Counted from the stretch's first letter, positions 1 to 12,036 are shown. The stretch is DNA of 46,091 nt from Hondaea fermentalgiana (GCA_014084085.1 NPFB01000050.1:93582-139672), one strand, 5' to 3'. Made by a program: numbers and translations. The notes: generated by a model from the sequence alone, not told the origin.

Positions 1-890
1 AGAAATGCGTCGAATCGCTTCTTGTATTCATGTACTTGACAAAATACCCGCAAGCTGAAGGAGCGCAAGAGGCGCAAGCCACATACGGCTATCACGCTCA
101 TCGAGGCTTCGTAGCGGCAAGCAAAATTAGCACTAAAAGCTTGTCAAACGTGAACTAGAAATGCGTCGAATAGCTTCTTGCATTCATGTACTTGACAAAA
201 TACCCGCAAGCTGAAGGAGCGCAAGAGGCGCAAGCCACATACGGCTATCACGCTCATCGAGGCTTCGTAGCGGCAAGCAAAAGCGCGCCGTAAGCCTATC
301 AAAGGCCGACTAGAGACAAGATTATACTTGGAAAGGCTCATTTTCTATCTAGAAGACAGATTACCAGCAAGCTGAACGAGACGCGCAAGCAACGTACGGC
401 TATCACACTCGTCGAGGCAACGTAGCGGCAGAAAAAGGAGCGCCAGAAGCCAATGAGAGGCAAACTAGAGACAAGAGTATGCATCGAAACGCTAATTTTG
501 TATGTAGAAGACAGAACACCAGCAAGCTCAACGAGCACAAGATGTGCAAGCTCATCAACAAAATGAGAAACGCTCTTGCTCGTAGCTGCGTGCGGCTATC
601 ACACTCGTCGTCGAGGCAACACGTCGCAACAATCGAATACATCGCAATATGCGCGAGCTTGTCAAACTCAAAGTAGAAACTTGCATCGTGTGCCTAGGGA
701 TTATTAACTGTAAGCAGAAGCAAGCTGAAAGAACACAAGACGCACCCACGCGTCCAAGGAACTAGAGACAAGTTTTCTTCGAAACACGCTAAACCCATCA
801 TAGGAAAGTACGACTATGCCTGCGGATGCTTTATGACGCACATTATCATGTGATACAGACTCGCACGACTTGCGAAAAGGCAAAGCGTTC
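1..890. repeat. Degenerate ~155-bp tandem satellite, truncated by the left edge
   Basis: Units begin at about 1, 157, 312 and 467, giving a period of 155-156 bp. The first two are nearly identical over most of their length, and the third and fourth are progressively diverged. Each boundary has the form ACTAGA followed by a short A-rich stretch. Shared blocks include GCAAGCTGAA and CGGCTATCAC. After about 670 the pattern decays, with recognisable boundary words near 673 and 764, and fades by about 890. The array is AT-richer than the DNA to its right. No coding sense was found in any frame. It may continue to the left of the window. Confidence 0.8.
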
Positions 891-2004
891 AAAGCAGTGA
901 TTCTCTTGAAAGGAGCTGCCTAAAGCAGCACGTAGAAAGAGGATTTCAAGGCCGCTCAGCACACTACAGACGGAGAAACAAGAGAGGCTCCCACGATTGC
1001 GCAATTTTGAGGCAAGGGACAAATTTCACAGGTGTGAAAGAAACGCTTGAAACGAAAGCGATAGTATGCCAGCCACGACGATGTCTTTTTCGGTCAGCCA
1101 GTGCAGATTAGTTTAAACTCCGCAGTTGCAGGTGGTAGTAGCCTGGAGTGGTAAAACTTTTTTTTTTTTCAGGGACGATCAACGCATCGCGGAGGTCTTG
1201 CGGCGTCGGAAAGCTGGCTTTTCGTTCCGACATCCATCCCTGCCAGACAAATAACCTACCAACCAGCCACCAACCCATCTGTTTTGCTTTCACCAAGTCT
1301 CCAAGCCAAGCCAAGGCAGCGACACCACAAACCCAAAGTCAAGCCGTGTTGATGCAAGCAAGAGCTCTCTCGCTGAATCCACGACGTGCGGCGTCGCAAG
1401 TCGCCGCATGCTTCCAACACTTTCTTTTTCGTTCTTTGCACATGCCGCGAAAGAGCTCTAATGAGACCTGAGCCGTGCAGGAGACGCGGTGCCTGGTGGC
1501 AAAGAGCTTTCGAAAACAAAAAACGATGAAAAAGAAGAATAGGCACACGCACTTCGCACGCACGCACACGCACCTTCGTACGCATGCGCACGCACGCACG
1601 CTCTGCTGCAGCGTCGCTACACTCCCACTCGCACCCGGTCGATCCCTCGCTCGCGCTTTGTCTGGCTGGCACGCGCTGCGCCCGAGAAGAACTCGCGCGT
1701 TCGCAGGCCCCGCGCCGGGTCCAGTACGACACGGGAAGGTGGGGGAAGGTGGGGGGAAGGTGGGGGACGAGAGAGGAAAGGTGCGGCGCTGTGCAGGGAG
1801 GCCAGGCGGTGCCACGCGAGACGGTTCGTGGCACGAAGTCGGCAGCCTGTCGTGCCATGCCATCTGCATGCCACGCCAGCACGGTCGGTCGCGCCCTCGC
1901 TCCAGGACGAAAGGCGGCCGCTCGTGCCTCCGCGCCCGCCGCCAGGCCTCGCTCGCACTCGGGACTTTCCCGCCTCTGCAAGAAATCCTCTCGCGTCGTC
2001 GAGA

Positions 2005-2041
2005 GACGAGTCGAGTCGAGTCGAGTCGAGTCGAGTCGAGA
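2005..2041. repeat. (TCGAG)n pentanucleotide repeat
   Basis: Six uninterrupted TCGAG units follow GACGAG. This is a pure microsatellite within GC-rich non-coding sequence. Confidence 0.85.
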
Positions 2042-5000
2042 CCCGAGCCGACCTGAGTCCTCACCGCCGCGCATGCCGCAGCCAGCTGCCGCTGCCGGGC
2101 CTGCTTTGCTTCCCCAAAACGATGAGACGGAGCCTGGCGGGGGGGAAACGGAATTGTGCGCGCTCGCTCGCAGCTTTGTATCAGGCAGGCTCGCGGGGGG
2201 TGGATGAGAGGGAAGATAGACGACGGCAGCGGCTCGCATGCTGCGTCGCGCCCCCACGGAGCGGAAACTGGCCAGCATCCACGCGAGCGCCGTCCCCCGT
2301 GTAGCGAAAATGTCAACGCGCCAACGAAGAATTTCAACGCGCATCTTCAGGCGCGCGGTACGCTCGCACTTTCCCGCCCATCACCTTCCCAATTTTATTT
2401 TAATTTTTTTTTTCTGCACGTAGCACGCCCCTCCACCACTGGCCTGCATTCTCCACAGCCAGCTTTACATAGTGGATAAACCGCCCGTCATTGGCGGGTC
2501 TTTCAGGAAGTTAGACACAGTCTTCCTCCCTCGCCTCCGCGCCGGGGAGTCCGCGTGGGGCGACGCCGGGAATGGGCTGCGGTGATGTGCGGGGCCAAGC
2601 CCCCACTGTTGAATAGGAGGGGTGGGGCCTTCGTGCGCTGCGGGGCAGGCCAGTGGCCGTAGTAAGCCACCGCCGCACGTTGTCAGTTTAGCAGAAGCAA
2701 CAGTCAGCCACCATGGCCACAGCCAACCGCCCAAAGCGGCTGTTCTGGCAGGCTGCAGCTGCTTGCTACTGCGACGCCTAGGCTTGAATGGACTTGCGTT
2801 GCGTCTCTGTGCGTCCTACTACGTCAGCCTTTCATTGCCCTCGCGGCAGCTGCAGCAGTAGCGGCCACGGACGCTTGCATAAAGATCTTCCTGGTTTTTT
2901 TGGGTGGAAACCAAATCGAGCAACTGCAACTTGAGGAGAGGTTTCTACTTGTCTATTTCCTTGAGGCATGAAATTAGCAGGGAATTGAATAGAAGGAGCG
3001 AGTCGTCGCCACCACCAGCTCGTGCACAACTTTCGCGGATGGTACATGCAGCTGCAGGTGGCCTTTTTGCTTGCCGGCTGTGCTGTAGCTGACTGCACGG
3101 CAACCGAACCACCAGCACATTTGTTGTGCAGAGAGGATCTACCCAATCACCCATCCACCACTCGTCTGCGCCTCAAGGCTGGCGCGAGCGGACCGACGGC
3201 ATCCAAGTCGCACATTCTGCGCGTGCCTGTTGCTGCTGCCTGCATGCGACGTTGCTGAGACGCGGCCAGGGTGGCTGGCTTGCGGGCTCACTTCGGTTGC
3301 AGGGACGGGACAGGGCGCGGGGCTGAGACTCGCGCCGGGGTCCATTTCAACGGCCATGCGTTGCAATTGATTGCAGTTAGGCTTCCGCTGCTGCCGGCGG
3401 GCAGGCCGGCTGCTTTTTGCTTATTCTTTTCTTTTTGCAACCCCAGGCTGGCCTGTGAAACGAAAACTTGTTGCGTCCATTCATATCTGCGTTTCTTGGG
3501 AGCCGTCGGCCATTCCTTCACCGCCGTCGCTCAGCTCTGCGATTCGGCGGCGGCCAGGAGAACGGTCCCTGGACCCATCGACGGACGCGTCCGCGCCGCT
3601 TCGGCCGGCGCGAGGAGGAGAAGGAGACCTCGCGCATTGAGCGGCGGCGTTCGTGCTGCGCGGATCGGGCTCTGGCTGGCTGGCTGGTGTCGACAACATA
3701 GCGCGGCTAAAATGAACGCGCACAATGTTCACAATTGCAGTGACAGCTGTGTGAGTGAGTTCCTACGGCGGTGCCAGGAAGGCCTTCGGCGCGCGACCGC
3801 CGCGCCAGCGAAGGGACGAATGAGGCGCGCAGTCGCAGCGAGGCAGCCTGGCTTATCATGATCAGAGAGAAAGCGCGGACGTCTTGCTGCCCATTCGTTT
3901 CCGTTTCCCTTTCTTGAGCCCTCTTTCGTTTCCGCTCTTGATTGCACGGCTTGTGCCTTTCGAAGCACGCAGGGACGCCAGAAATAGCTGTGGCCTGCCG
4001 CAGGGTTGAATCGAGCGCGGGAAGAGCGCAACGGACCTGCATGCGTGCCTGTTTCGCGCAAGCCAGAAAGCAAGCAAGCAAGCAAGCAAGCACGCAAGCA
4101 GGCCATCAGTCGGTCGCGTCGATCCTCGCTCGACTAAAGAACCCCAAGCTTGGCCAACCAACAACGACGCGCTCACAAACGCTGGCGGGCCCAGGGACGC
4201 GACTCGCTTTCCTCGCCTCGCTCTCCTCGCCTCGGTCGCGTGTCCGGGACTCGGAAAAAGTCCGCCTCGCCGCGCCCTTGCGCCCGGATGAAGCTCAGCC
4301 AGGGCTTCCTGCCCTCTCTCTACTCTTCCCTCGCCTTCGACTCGATCCAACCCCGCGGCATCGCTAGCTGGCCGCCATACTGCAGCACAATCCGCTCGCC
4401 GCGGTGTCTGTCGTTCGTTCGTTCTTTGCGGGAGCCGTGTCGCGACGCGACGAGGCGCAGCCCCGCGCGGCGCACGTCCGTCGCGCGCTCCGGCAGCGGC
4501 GCGGGGGCGGCCGTCCATCCTGAGAAGAAACAGCGGTTGAGTGGCCATAGTGGCCAGTGGCTGCTTTCGCAAAAGGAAAGAGAAGAGCGTTAAGCTCTTT
4601 TACACTGTGGAGAGGTGATGTAGGGCAGTGGTCCCCTTTGGCGCGGGTCGGAGGGCTTCCCGGCCGCTCTCAGCAGCAGGCGCCGCGCCTCGCAGGCCTC
4701 CTCCCCAGCGGGCGGTTTCCGTGCGCGTGGGCTCGTGGGGGGAAGGCGTCGCGAGCGAGCGTTTGTTGCGGGCTCGAGGAGAGCGTGCGAGGGCGGTCGA
4801 TCGGAGGCGCGATGGGGCGCTCGCTGGAGTAAGCGACGCGACGGGTCGGTCGGTGCGTAGGTCACGGCACTCACTTGTTTTCTTTTATGTTTTTGTTTTT
4901 TGTCTTGAACCTTTTCATGCCACGACGAGCTCGCTTCGACAGAGAGCGGCTGGCATCGTCGCCGTGCGCGTTGAGCGATGTCCAACCCAACCGCGACCAA

Positions 5001-5667
5001 GCGAGCCGCCATTTTGCTAGAGGCTTAGGCGAGCGGAGGGGGAAAAAGAAAGTAAAACAAAAAAAATGGAATGGGTCGCCTGTCCTCTTGCCAGTTTTTT
5101 GGCCGCTTTCGAGCTTTTCCAGCCTCTATGCAGCCCAGCCCGGATCTTATCTCGATCTTTTCACTCGCGCTCGGCCAAGCCAGGGTCACGGCATGACCTG
5201 CACTGCATGCAAGCGTCAGGGGCGGGCCGTGGCCGAACCCAGGGTGTGCAAGGGCGAACCTTGTCGTGCTTGAGCGGCGGGCGACCAGCCACGGCTGCAG
5301 CCTGTTTGCTCTCATGAGGCGTGCGTGCGTGCGTGCCGCCGCCAGCCGCGCTCTTTTTCTCGCCCACTGACTGCGGGCACTCGTGGGCCCGACTATACTG
5401 GCCAAGCTGGCTGACTCAAGGAATGCAGGCTCGCAGTTAGCGGCTCGAGCGCGAAGCTCAGACATCTTGGGGGCGTCGAGGAAGGCCGGAAGCCTGCTGC
5501 CGTCGACGCGGAGAAAGCGCCTTTCTTCCTTTCGCTCCTTTGTCTTGGTTATCGTGCTTCGCGCGCGCGTGCGGGGCGCGCGTGCGTGCAGAAGGGCGAT
5601 CGACTGGCGGCGCGACGTGACGCTGCGCTGCCGTGCTGTGTGCAGGGACTTTCTTTATTCTCTTTTT

Positions 5668-5693
5668 GGATGGATGGATGGATGGATGGATGG
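5668..5693. repeat. (GGAT)n tetranucleotide repeat
   Basis: Six GGAT units stand in tandem just after a T-rich stretch. It is one of many four-base repeats in this flank; a (CTCG)n run follows at 5751-5775 and a (CAGC)n run at 5970-5989. Confidence 0.85.
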
Positions 5694-6065
5694 GCGGTCT
5701 CCGCCACACACACAGTGGGGCGGGCTGCTGTGCTGATCAAAGTCTACGCACGCTCGCTCGCTCGCTCGCTCGCTCACTGGGGCATAGGCTTGCACGTCAA
5801 CGCACGCACGCACTCACCCCGTCTTCTTTGTGCTTGGCGCCAAGAAGTACTGCGCGGCCTGGCGTGGAGTCCATTCAGCACCCCGAGACCGTGCTGCATT
5901 GAAAAGTCCGAGCCCGCTCTCTGCCAATCCATATGCAGCCAACCAGCTGCGCTGCAGCCACGAGCGGAGCCAGCCAGCCAGCCAGCCAACCGGCACGCCC
6001 GATCCGCCGCCGCGGAAGAAAAAGTAGTAGGAGAAGAAGGAGAATAAATGCGAATTCCTCGCTCG

Positions 6066-6109
6066 CCCCTCCAGATCCCCGCACTGCACCTTCCACTGTG
6101 AAGCGTGGG
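6066..6109. repeat. Dispersed direct repeat, copy 1
   Basis: A block of about 42 nt starts with CCTCCAG and ends with CCACTGTGAAGCGTGGG. It recurs at 6716-6759 with the same overall length, the same start and an identical 17-nt end, while the middle has diverged. The end block has CCAC and GTGG arms around a short core. Function unknown. Confidence 0.55.
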
Positions 6110-6434
6110 AGGCCCGCGTCGCGCCCTGCGCGCAGATGGAAGGCGCTGCGGGCAGCCAGGTGGGGAAACGGCGCCTCGAGGCCGCTGAGCCCCGCGCGGA
6201 GATGAAAATGAACGAACATAGGCCTACTAGAAGATTTACATGTTAATGCCCGCGCGGACGGAAGGATGGCGAGATGGTCGGCCCGCGGAGGCGGCAGTAA
6301 CAGAGTGGAGCGGAGCGGAGGACGGAAGAGAGGGGAGCGATTCGCGGCGAGACGCTGACCCGAGTGATCGATTTTTTTCCACAGCACGGCGAGTCCACTT
6401 GCGCCCGAGCAGTACAGCCAGCCGAGAGCCACCG

Positions 6435-6477
6435 AATAACTAACTATAACTATCTAACTAACACTAACTAACTACAG
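6435..6477 (+). other. Cluster of CTAAC/TAACTA words ending in CTACAG
   Basis: Repeated CTAAC and TAACTA words are packed into about 40 bases and followed directly by CTACAG. The CTAAC word resembles the branch-point consensus of spliceosomal introns, and CTACAG has an acceptor-like end. It may equally be a simple (TAAC)n microsatellite, like the other four-base repeats nearby. No exon was identified. Confidence 0.35.
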
Positions 6478-6585
6478 ACAGGCAACGGCGTCGCGGCTTT
6501 CCGCCCCTTCTGGGCCGCACGCGGTGCACCCAATCAATCGATCGGGCACTGGCAATTGACCGACGAACCAGTGGATGGATGGATC

Positions 6586-6690
6586 GAATAATTGATCGAT
6601 CGATTGGCTGGCTGGCTGGCTGACTGGCTGGCTGGCTGGCTGGCTCGATGATCGATCATCTAAGGACATACCAATCGATCGATCGTTGAT
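6586..6690. repeat. (GGCT)n core flanked by GATC-rich arms
   Basis: About nine GGCT units (6605-6645, one interrupted) are flanked on both sides by ATCGATCG words, so the segment can fold back through its GATC arms. A (GATC)n run also occurs at about 7235-7252. Confidence 0.7.
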
Positions 6691-6715
6691 AAACCGCAAG
6701 CCGACCCCAAGAATT

Positions 6716-6759
6716 GCCCTCCAGGCGGCCCCGCTGCAGCATCCACTGTGAAGCGTGGG
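6716..6759. repeat. Dispersed direct repeat, copy 2
   Basis: Second copy of the 42-nt block at 6066-6109, about 650 bp downstream in the same orientation. The terminal 17 nt are identical. Confidence 0.55.
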
Positions 6760-6828
6760 GAGACCTGGTCCGCACGTCAACTCTGCTTCGGGGTGCACGC
6801 CCACCGTCAGCACGTCCATTCGTGTGGC

Positions 6829-6890
6829 GACAGACAGACCGACAGACAGACAGTCAGACAGACGGAGGTGGAGACAAACAGACATACAGA
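6829..6890. repeat. (ACAG)n-rich segment
   Basis: Many GACAGACAG units with single-base interruptions (CCGACAG, GTCAGAC). A related run lies at about 8480-8502. Confidence 0.7.
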
Positions 6891-8337
6891 GATCGGGAGA
6901 GCTCAGGACCGTAGGGACCGCTCGCTTCCAACGTGCTGCCTGCAAGCGAGCGGCTGGCCTGCGCGGTTTCCTTTTTTACGTTCCTCCTTGTCCTTATTTC
7001 CGGCGCGAGCGAGTGCGGCCGACGGGCCTGTTTCTATCTATTTTTGCTCTGGCTTGGTCGGTCGTCTCCGTGCCGCCAAGGCCGGCGCTGCAAAATCGAC
7101 ACCGCCTCTCCAGCACGGTAAGTCCCTCCTCAACCACTGTGGTACGTCAGAATCCACTCGCTGCTGCATCTGTGACGCCACCGTGGCCCACATGAGGTCG
7201 CCGGCCCCACGCTACTGTGAGGTCGGTCGACGGCCGATCGATCGATCGATCGGTGTTTCCCCGCGCCTCCTTGCTTGGCCTGCCCGCTCGCCTTGTCTCG
7301 CCGCCCTACGTCCGCAGCGCAGCACGGGGCCGGAGATTCCCGACGCCTGCCATCGCCGCCTGCTTCGTCCCGTCCGAGGCCGGGCCGGCCGGCCGGCCAA
7401 CCGATCAGCGCTCGCGCCGCTGCTCTCGGTAGCAGAAGGGGCTGACGCGGTGCGTATCTTGGCTGCCTGGTTTGCGCCTTGCCATCGCTTGCATCTCTAT
7501 CAGCCAGAAGCCTTTTATCTATCTCTCCTCGTCTCTGTCCGTCGCGCGGAGCGAAAGCAAGCGCGGGAAAGGGAGGAGAAAGAAAGGGGCCCGCAGGCGG
7601 AGCGGACTCTACGACGGCGGCTGCGCTGCAGCTGAGGGGAAAAGGGCGAGTGTGTGGCCGGCCTTTGTGGCTGTGGCCATTGCCGGTGGCTGGTTGTGGA
7701 CGCAGGCAGGAGACACGAAGCCGCTTTCCACGGTGGAAAACCGACCTCTCGGCTGCCGCCGTGCAGACTGGCGTGCCCTTGGCTCTCGGCTGTGGTCGCT
7801 GGCTGGGTCAGCTCGGCTCGGCGCATGCTTCGGTCGGTCGGAAGGCACGGCCGCGTTATTGGCTCGACTCGACCCGCTGCGAGGCGACGCGACGAGACGC
7901 AAGCAGCTCAGCGAAGCGGCGGGCGACGCGACGCCCTCGGAAGGAGAGAGGGAAAGGGAAGGGAGGCGCCCGTGGCTGCTGCCCTACGCAGACCCCACAG
8001 TGTAGTACTCCCTGGGCGGGAGCTCAGAGAGGGAGAAAGTAGGAAACAAGATGAACTGTGGCTGGCTGATCCTGCACGCAGTTCCGCCTTTTCGCGCGCG
8101 GGAGCAGGCTGCTCCGTAGCTCTTGCAGGAGGGCATCCTCGCCGCCTTCGATTTCTTTTCTGCGCCGTCGAGCCGCAGCCCGTACCTGACTGCCTCTGCA
8201 ACCTTGCTTGCAACCTTGCCTGCTTTCGTGGCTACGTGCCCTTGTTCGAGTGGTCGCGCTGATTGCGCCTTTCTCGGAGTCAGCCGCAGCGGGCAGCAAC
8301 GACCCGCGTTTCCTTTCCTCCTCCTTCTCCTCCTTCG

Positions 8338-8445
8338 GTCGAAAGAAAGAATGAAAGAAAGAATGAAAAAAAGAAAAAAAGAAAAAAGAAAAAAAGAATG
8401 AATGTATAAAAAGGAAGTAAAGTAGAGAATAGAAAGAGAGAAAGA
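8338..8445. repeat. Purine-rich (GAAA)n/(GAATGAAA)n tract
   Basis: About 100 bases are almost pure purine on the plus strand, built from GAAA and GAATGAAA units. The strand asymmetry is strong, so the minus strand is a long polypyrimidine tract. Confidence 0.75.
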
Positions 8446-8997
8446 AAGAACTAGAGGCGACACACATAGTGAGACAAACAGACACAGACAGACACACAGA
8501 CGGAGGGCCAAGCCCGCCCGAGTGTCTCCAGGCTTGCTCTCTCCCTGCTTGCGTACGAATAAAGCGACCGACCCAGGCGCGCGGCGGGCTCGGCTGGGCT
8601 CTGGCCAGCCTACCGCAGTCGCAGCCAGGCCGGCCCGCACCTACGCCGGGGTACTGCGCTATGTGCTGCCATGTCTGGCGTCGTGGATTGCGTACGTGGT
8701 TTGCATGCATCAGCAGCAGCATGCAAGAGTGCGTGCGTGCCTTCGAGGCGGCAGCGAGCGAGTGCAGGAGAGTGTGCGCGGGCACGGCGGAGCGAGAGGG
8801 TTCAGGCGACGGCGATCTTGCCTTGCCTCATCATTTCGCCTTCATTGCCTTGCCTTGCCTTGCCTTGCTTCGCCTGCCAGCCAGCCAACCAGCTCTCATC
8901 GGGTGTGGGGGAGCCCGGCCGCGGCGCCCCGCGCTGCGCTTCATTTCTTCGCGCTCGCGGAAGAGGCGCGCCACGCCAATCAATCCTCGCCGCGTCT

Positions 8998-9045
8998 GAC
9001 TGGCTGGCTGGCTGGCCGGCTGGCCGGCTGGCAGGCTGGCTGGCA
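8998..9045. repeat. (GGCT)n/(GGCC)n tetranucleotide repeat
   Basis: About 12 units of TGGC/CGGC type in tandem, in the same class as the repeat at 6605-6645. Confidence 0.8.
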
Positions 9046-10173
9046 TGGCGAGACAAGCATGCATGGTTGGCAGGGCTGCCTGCCGCGATTCATTCATGGC
9101 GATGGCGGAGATGGGTGGCCACTGGCGCGGGTGCGTGCGAGGAAGGGCGAAGGGGCGGAGCGGGGCTGCGGTTCCCCGCGGCCCGCCGCCGCATGTGGCC
9201 CCGCAGCCTAGTCCTCCGGCCGGGCCTTTCTTCAGCGTTTGCGCTACATCCACAGATCGTAGCTTTTTGCCGGGAAGCAAGAGCTTTCGGCGAGAAGCTG
9301 AGTTTGTAGTAGACCCTTGGCGGTGGAGCGTGCTGTGTCCTCGCGCGCGCCCACACCTACGCGCACAGCACAGCGCAGCCAGAGCTGCCGGTCGTGGATA
9401 CAGGTGGCTGGCTGCCCACCTGCCTTCGCGGTGGCCCACCGCCCTACCTACCTTCTCCCTCGGCCACCGTTTCGAGCCCAGCGAGTGGTCGATCGGTCGC
9501 TCGATCCGTCACTGGTCGGTCGATCAGTTAGTTGACTGATCGAATCAACGAACGCCCGTGCGTCGGATTTTGCTCTTTCTTTCACTCAAACAATCTTTCT
9601 TTCTTTCTTTCATTCGTTCATTTTGTTTCAAAATTTCTTTCATCCCGGCTGGCGGGCCCAGCAAGTATGTTGCGCAGGGGAGACCCGCCTGCCCACGGCC
9701 CGCCCCCCGTCGGTTGCGTGAACGCGAACATCGCGACCCAACGCTGCGCATACACAGCGCTTGCTCAGGGTGCCGAGCCGCGGCGCACCCCCGCCACCCG
9801 TCCGGACGGAACCCCGATGGCTCCGGGGGGCGACAGACAGAATGACAGAGAGCGTAAAGGGTTCTTCAGGCTGGTCGAGTCAGCGCGGGCGGTCGGAGCC
9901 CGCGCCGGAGCAGAGGCAGCGTTCCACAGTGAGAAAGAAGCTTCTCGCTTTCTGTTTGCTGCGGTAAGTGCCGCTACATTCTGTGGGCGCGGGCGCCGCC
10001 TTCTCCGCTCGGTGGGCGGCTGCGGGCACCTTGGACGCCTCTCCTCGTTCCCTCCCGGCTGCAATTGGACCGCCAAGATGCGCCTGGCTCGTGCTCTCCA
10101 GCACAGCGCAACGTCTCGCGACACACACACAGCACACTACCCCGGCAATGCCGCCTGCTCGGCCTGCCAGTTG

Positions 10174-10204
<31 letters not shown>

Positions 10205-11897
10205 AGATGGCGCGTAATCACTTGATGGATGCGTGTACGCATGCTTGAGCATGAATGCAAGTCAAGCCAACCCACCAGCCCTCGAGCCACCTTGCTTTGC
10301 TGGGCGCGCCGTGGAGCGCGACGCGGATCCCTCCTCGCTCCCTCCGTCTCTCCGTATCTTCTGGGAGGACCCCATGCACCTTTCTATCCTTGCCAGCGAG
10401 GCGGATATACTAGTACTACTGATGAAAAAGAGACGCTCTGTGGATCGAAGGATCGATCCATGGATCGATCGGCCGACGAACCCACTCTCGCACCAAACCG
10501 CCCAGCAGCAGCAGCAGCTATTCCTAGCTGTCGGCGCTTTTCTTCGCGGCCGGTCCATCTCCCCCCCCCCGCTGCCTCCGCTCTTGCCTGACTGCGCGGC
10601 GCCGTGCGTTGGGCTTTCTTCGATTATATTCTCGCGCGCTTACTGTCAGCTCCGCCTCCTCCCGCCAGCCAGGCGCGAAAAACAGACAGACGCGCTTCGG
10701 ACATACTACGCACGTACTACTACAGACTGACTGACAGACGGGCGAGAAAAGAGCAGGCCGGTTAGGGGCGCAGGCACGGGCCCTCCGCAGCTGAACTGCT
10801 GGCGCTGCCCGAACTGCAAACTCGCTGTGGGTTCGCAGCGACGCCGCTGCGGAACTTCCCGATTCCCCCCCTGCCCCGACGTGCGCGAAGCGCAGCGAAC
10901 GCTCGCGCCCCGCGCCCCACAGCTTTGCCCCAATTCCCAATTCCCCGCCGCCGCTGCGGGCGCTGGGGGTCGACGCTGTGGACAGCACAGCACAGCACGC
11001 CACGGCGCGGCGCGGCGCGGCAGTCTCGATTCCTGTCCTCTTTGTTTCTCCTCCTTTCTCTGCGCGTCTCGGCGCGGCTCGTCGCGGCTCCCGACGCCGG
11101 CGCCGCTTGGCCGCTGTCCCCTCCGCGCGAGGGCGGCGTCACGTTTGTTCATGCGTCGCCGCCAGCCAGCCAGCCAGGCAAGCAAGCGCGCAGGCCAAGA
11201 ACCGATCGGGCGCGAGCGACCCCTCCATTCGCTCGTTCCATTGGCCGCCGCCACCCGCCTCCCGCCTTCCTTCCGAAGCCGCGCGGCGCGGAACACCCGA
11301 AGAAGACCCAGGAACCGCGGCGGGTGGGCGGGGACCTGGGCCTGCCTGCCTCTGCCTACCCAGCCCGCCTCACAGCCGCCCTTCACAGGCCGCCGCCTGC
11401 GAAGCGACGCGGAAGGGAGCCAGGGAGGGCGAGACGGCGAGGGAGCGAGCGAGCGGGCGAGCGAGCGAGCGCCAGCAAGCGAGTCGAGCGCCGACGGGCT
11501 GGCCGTCTGTCTGCCTGCCTGCCTGCCTGCGCGGCGGGTCGAGCTCGCTCGCCCACTCGCTCTCTCCGGGTCTCTCTGTCTGTCTGTGTAGACCGTCTGA
11601 GACGCTCTTTTTTTTTTCCAATCTTCTTTTCTTCGTTCTTTCTTTTTTCTCCTCGCTCGCCCCTGGCGGCTCGCCCCGCAGCGGCGCCCCGACTGCGGGC
11701 TCTCGAGCGCCGGCCGGCCGAACGACCGACCGACCGGCCGACCGGCTGCTGCTGCCGCTGCTGGGCGCTGCGGGAGGGCGGTGGTCGTTGGCGCGGCGCG
11801 GCGCGGCGAGGCTCGCGCTGCCAGGATGAGGGGCTCGCAGCTGGCGTCCCCTCTATGCGGCGCGCCTTCCTCTTCGCTCCTTGTTCTTCTGGCCTTC

Positions 11898-11975
11898 TTT
11901 CCTTGTCGCTTGTTTTCTTTCTTTTTTCTTTTTTTCTTTTTTCTTTTCCTTCTTTTTATTTTTCTTTTCTCGCAG
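11898..11975 (+). promoter_or_regulatory. Long polypyrimidine tract ending in a splice-acceptor-like CGCAG
   Basis: About 70 bases of nearly pure C/T, mostly T, end in TTTTCTCGCAG, with the AG at 11974-11975. This is the form of a strong 3' splice site. It lies 475 bp upstream of the gene A start codon, so it could close an intron in the 5' untranslated leader. A pyrimidine-rich promoter element or simple repeat is the alternative. Confidence 0.35.
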
Positions 11976-12036
11976 GCGCGACAAACAGACGGACGCGGGC
12001 AGACTGACAGACGCTAAAACAGACAAACGAGGCTGA

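Larger units (their letters stand above)
891..6400. other. Gene-poor GC-rich region with short tandem repeats (first part of the A upstream region)
   Basis: No ORF here has recognisable domain content or protein-like composition. The long frames on both strands are shadows of GC-rich simple sequence. Visible structure includes CACG-type repeats near 1557-1600, a GGTGGGGGAA run near 1736-1770, T-rich tracts at about 1160 and 2395-2422, CAAG repeats at about 4070-4100, and CTCG repeats at 5751-5775. A T-tract ending in CAG at about 1172 has the form of a splice acceptor, but no exon can be attached to it. Read as intergenic DNA, possibly with untranslated exons or non-coding RNA that I cannot define. 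Confidence 0.5.
6891..11897. other. Gene-poor GC-rich region (second part of the A upstream region)
   Basis: No supported gene. The sequence is GC-rich with patches of (GGCC)n near 7383-7397, (CTTGC)n near 8821-8870, (TTTC)n near 9592-9640, (CCTG)n near 10175-10203 and (CTGC)n near 11506-11530. Two perfect splice-donor-like words (G followed by GTAAGT) occur on the plus strand at 7118 and 9964. With the acceptor-like tract at 11898-11975 they could mark untranslated leader exons of the downstream gene, but sequence alone cannot confirm this. Confidence 0.45.

Noticed and set aside
1256..2344. Long overlapping open frames on both strands (up to ~360 codons)
   Set aside because: Composition is Arg/Ser/Pro/Ala-rich with repeat-derived runs, frames overlap on both strands, and no domain or motif is visible. 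They are expected in GC-rich DNA with few stops.
10706..12007. Open frames of 226-360 codons on both strands
   Set aside because: Built from CG-rich repeats and a polypyrimidine tract; no protein-like pattern. Read as upstream DNA of gene A.
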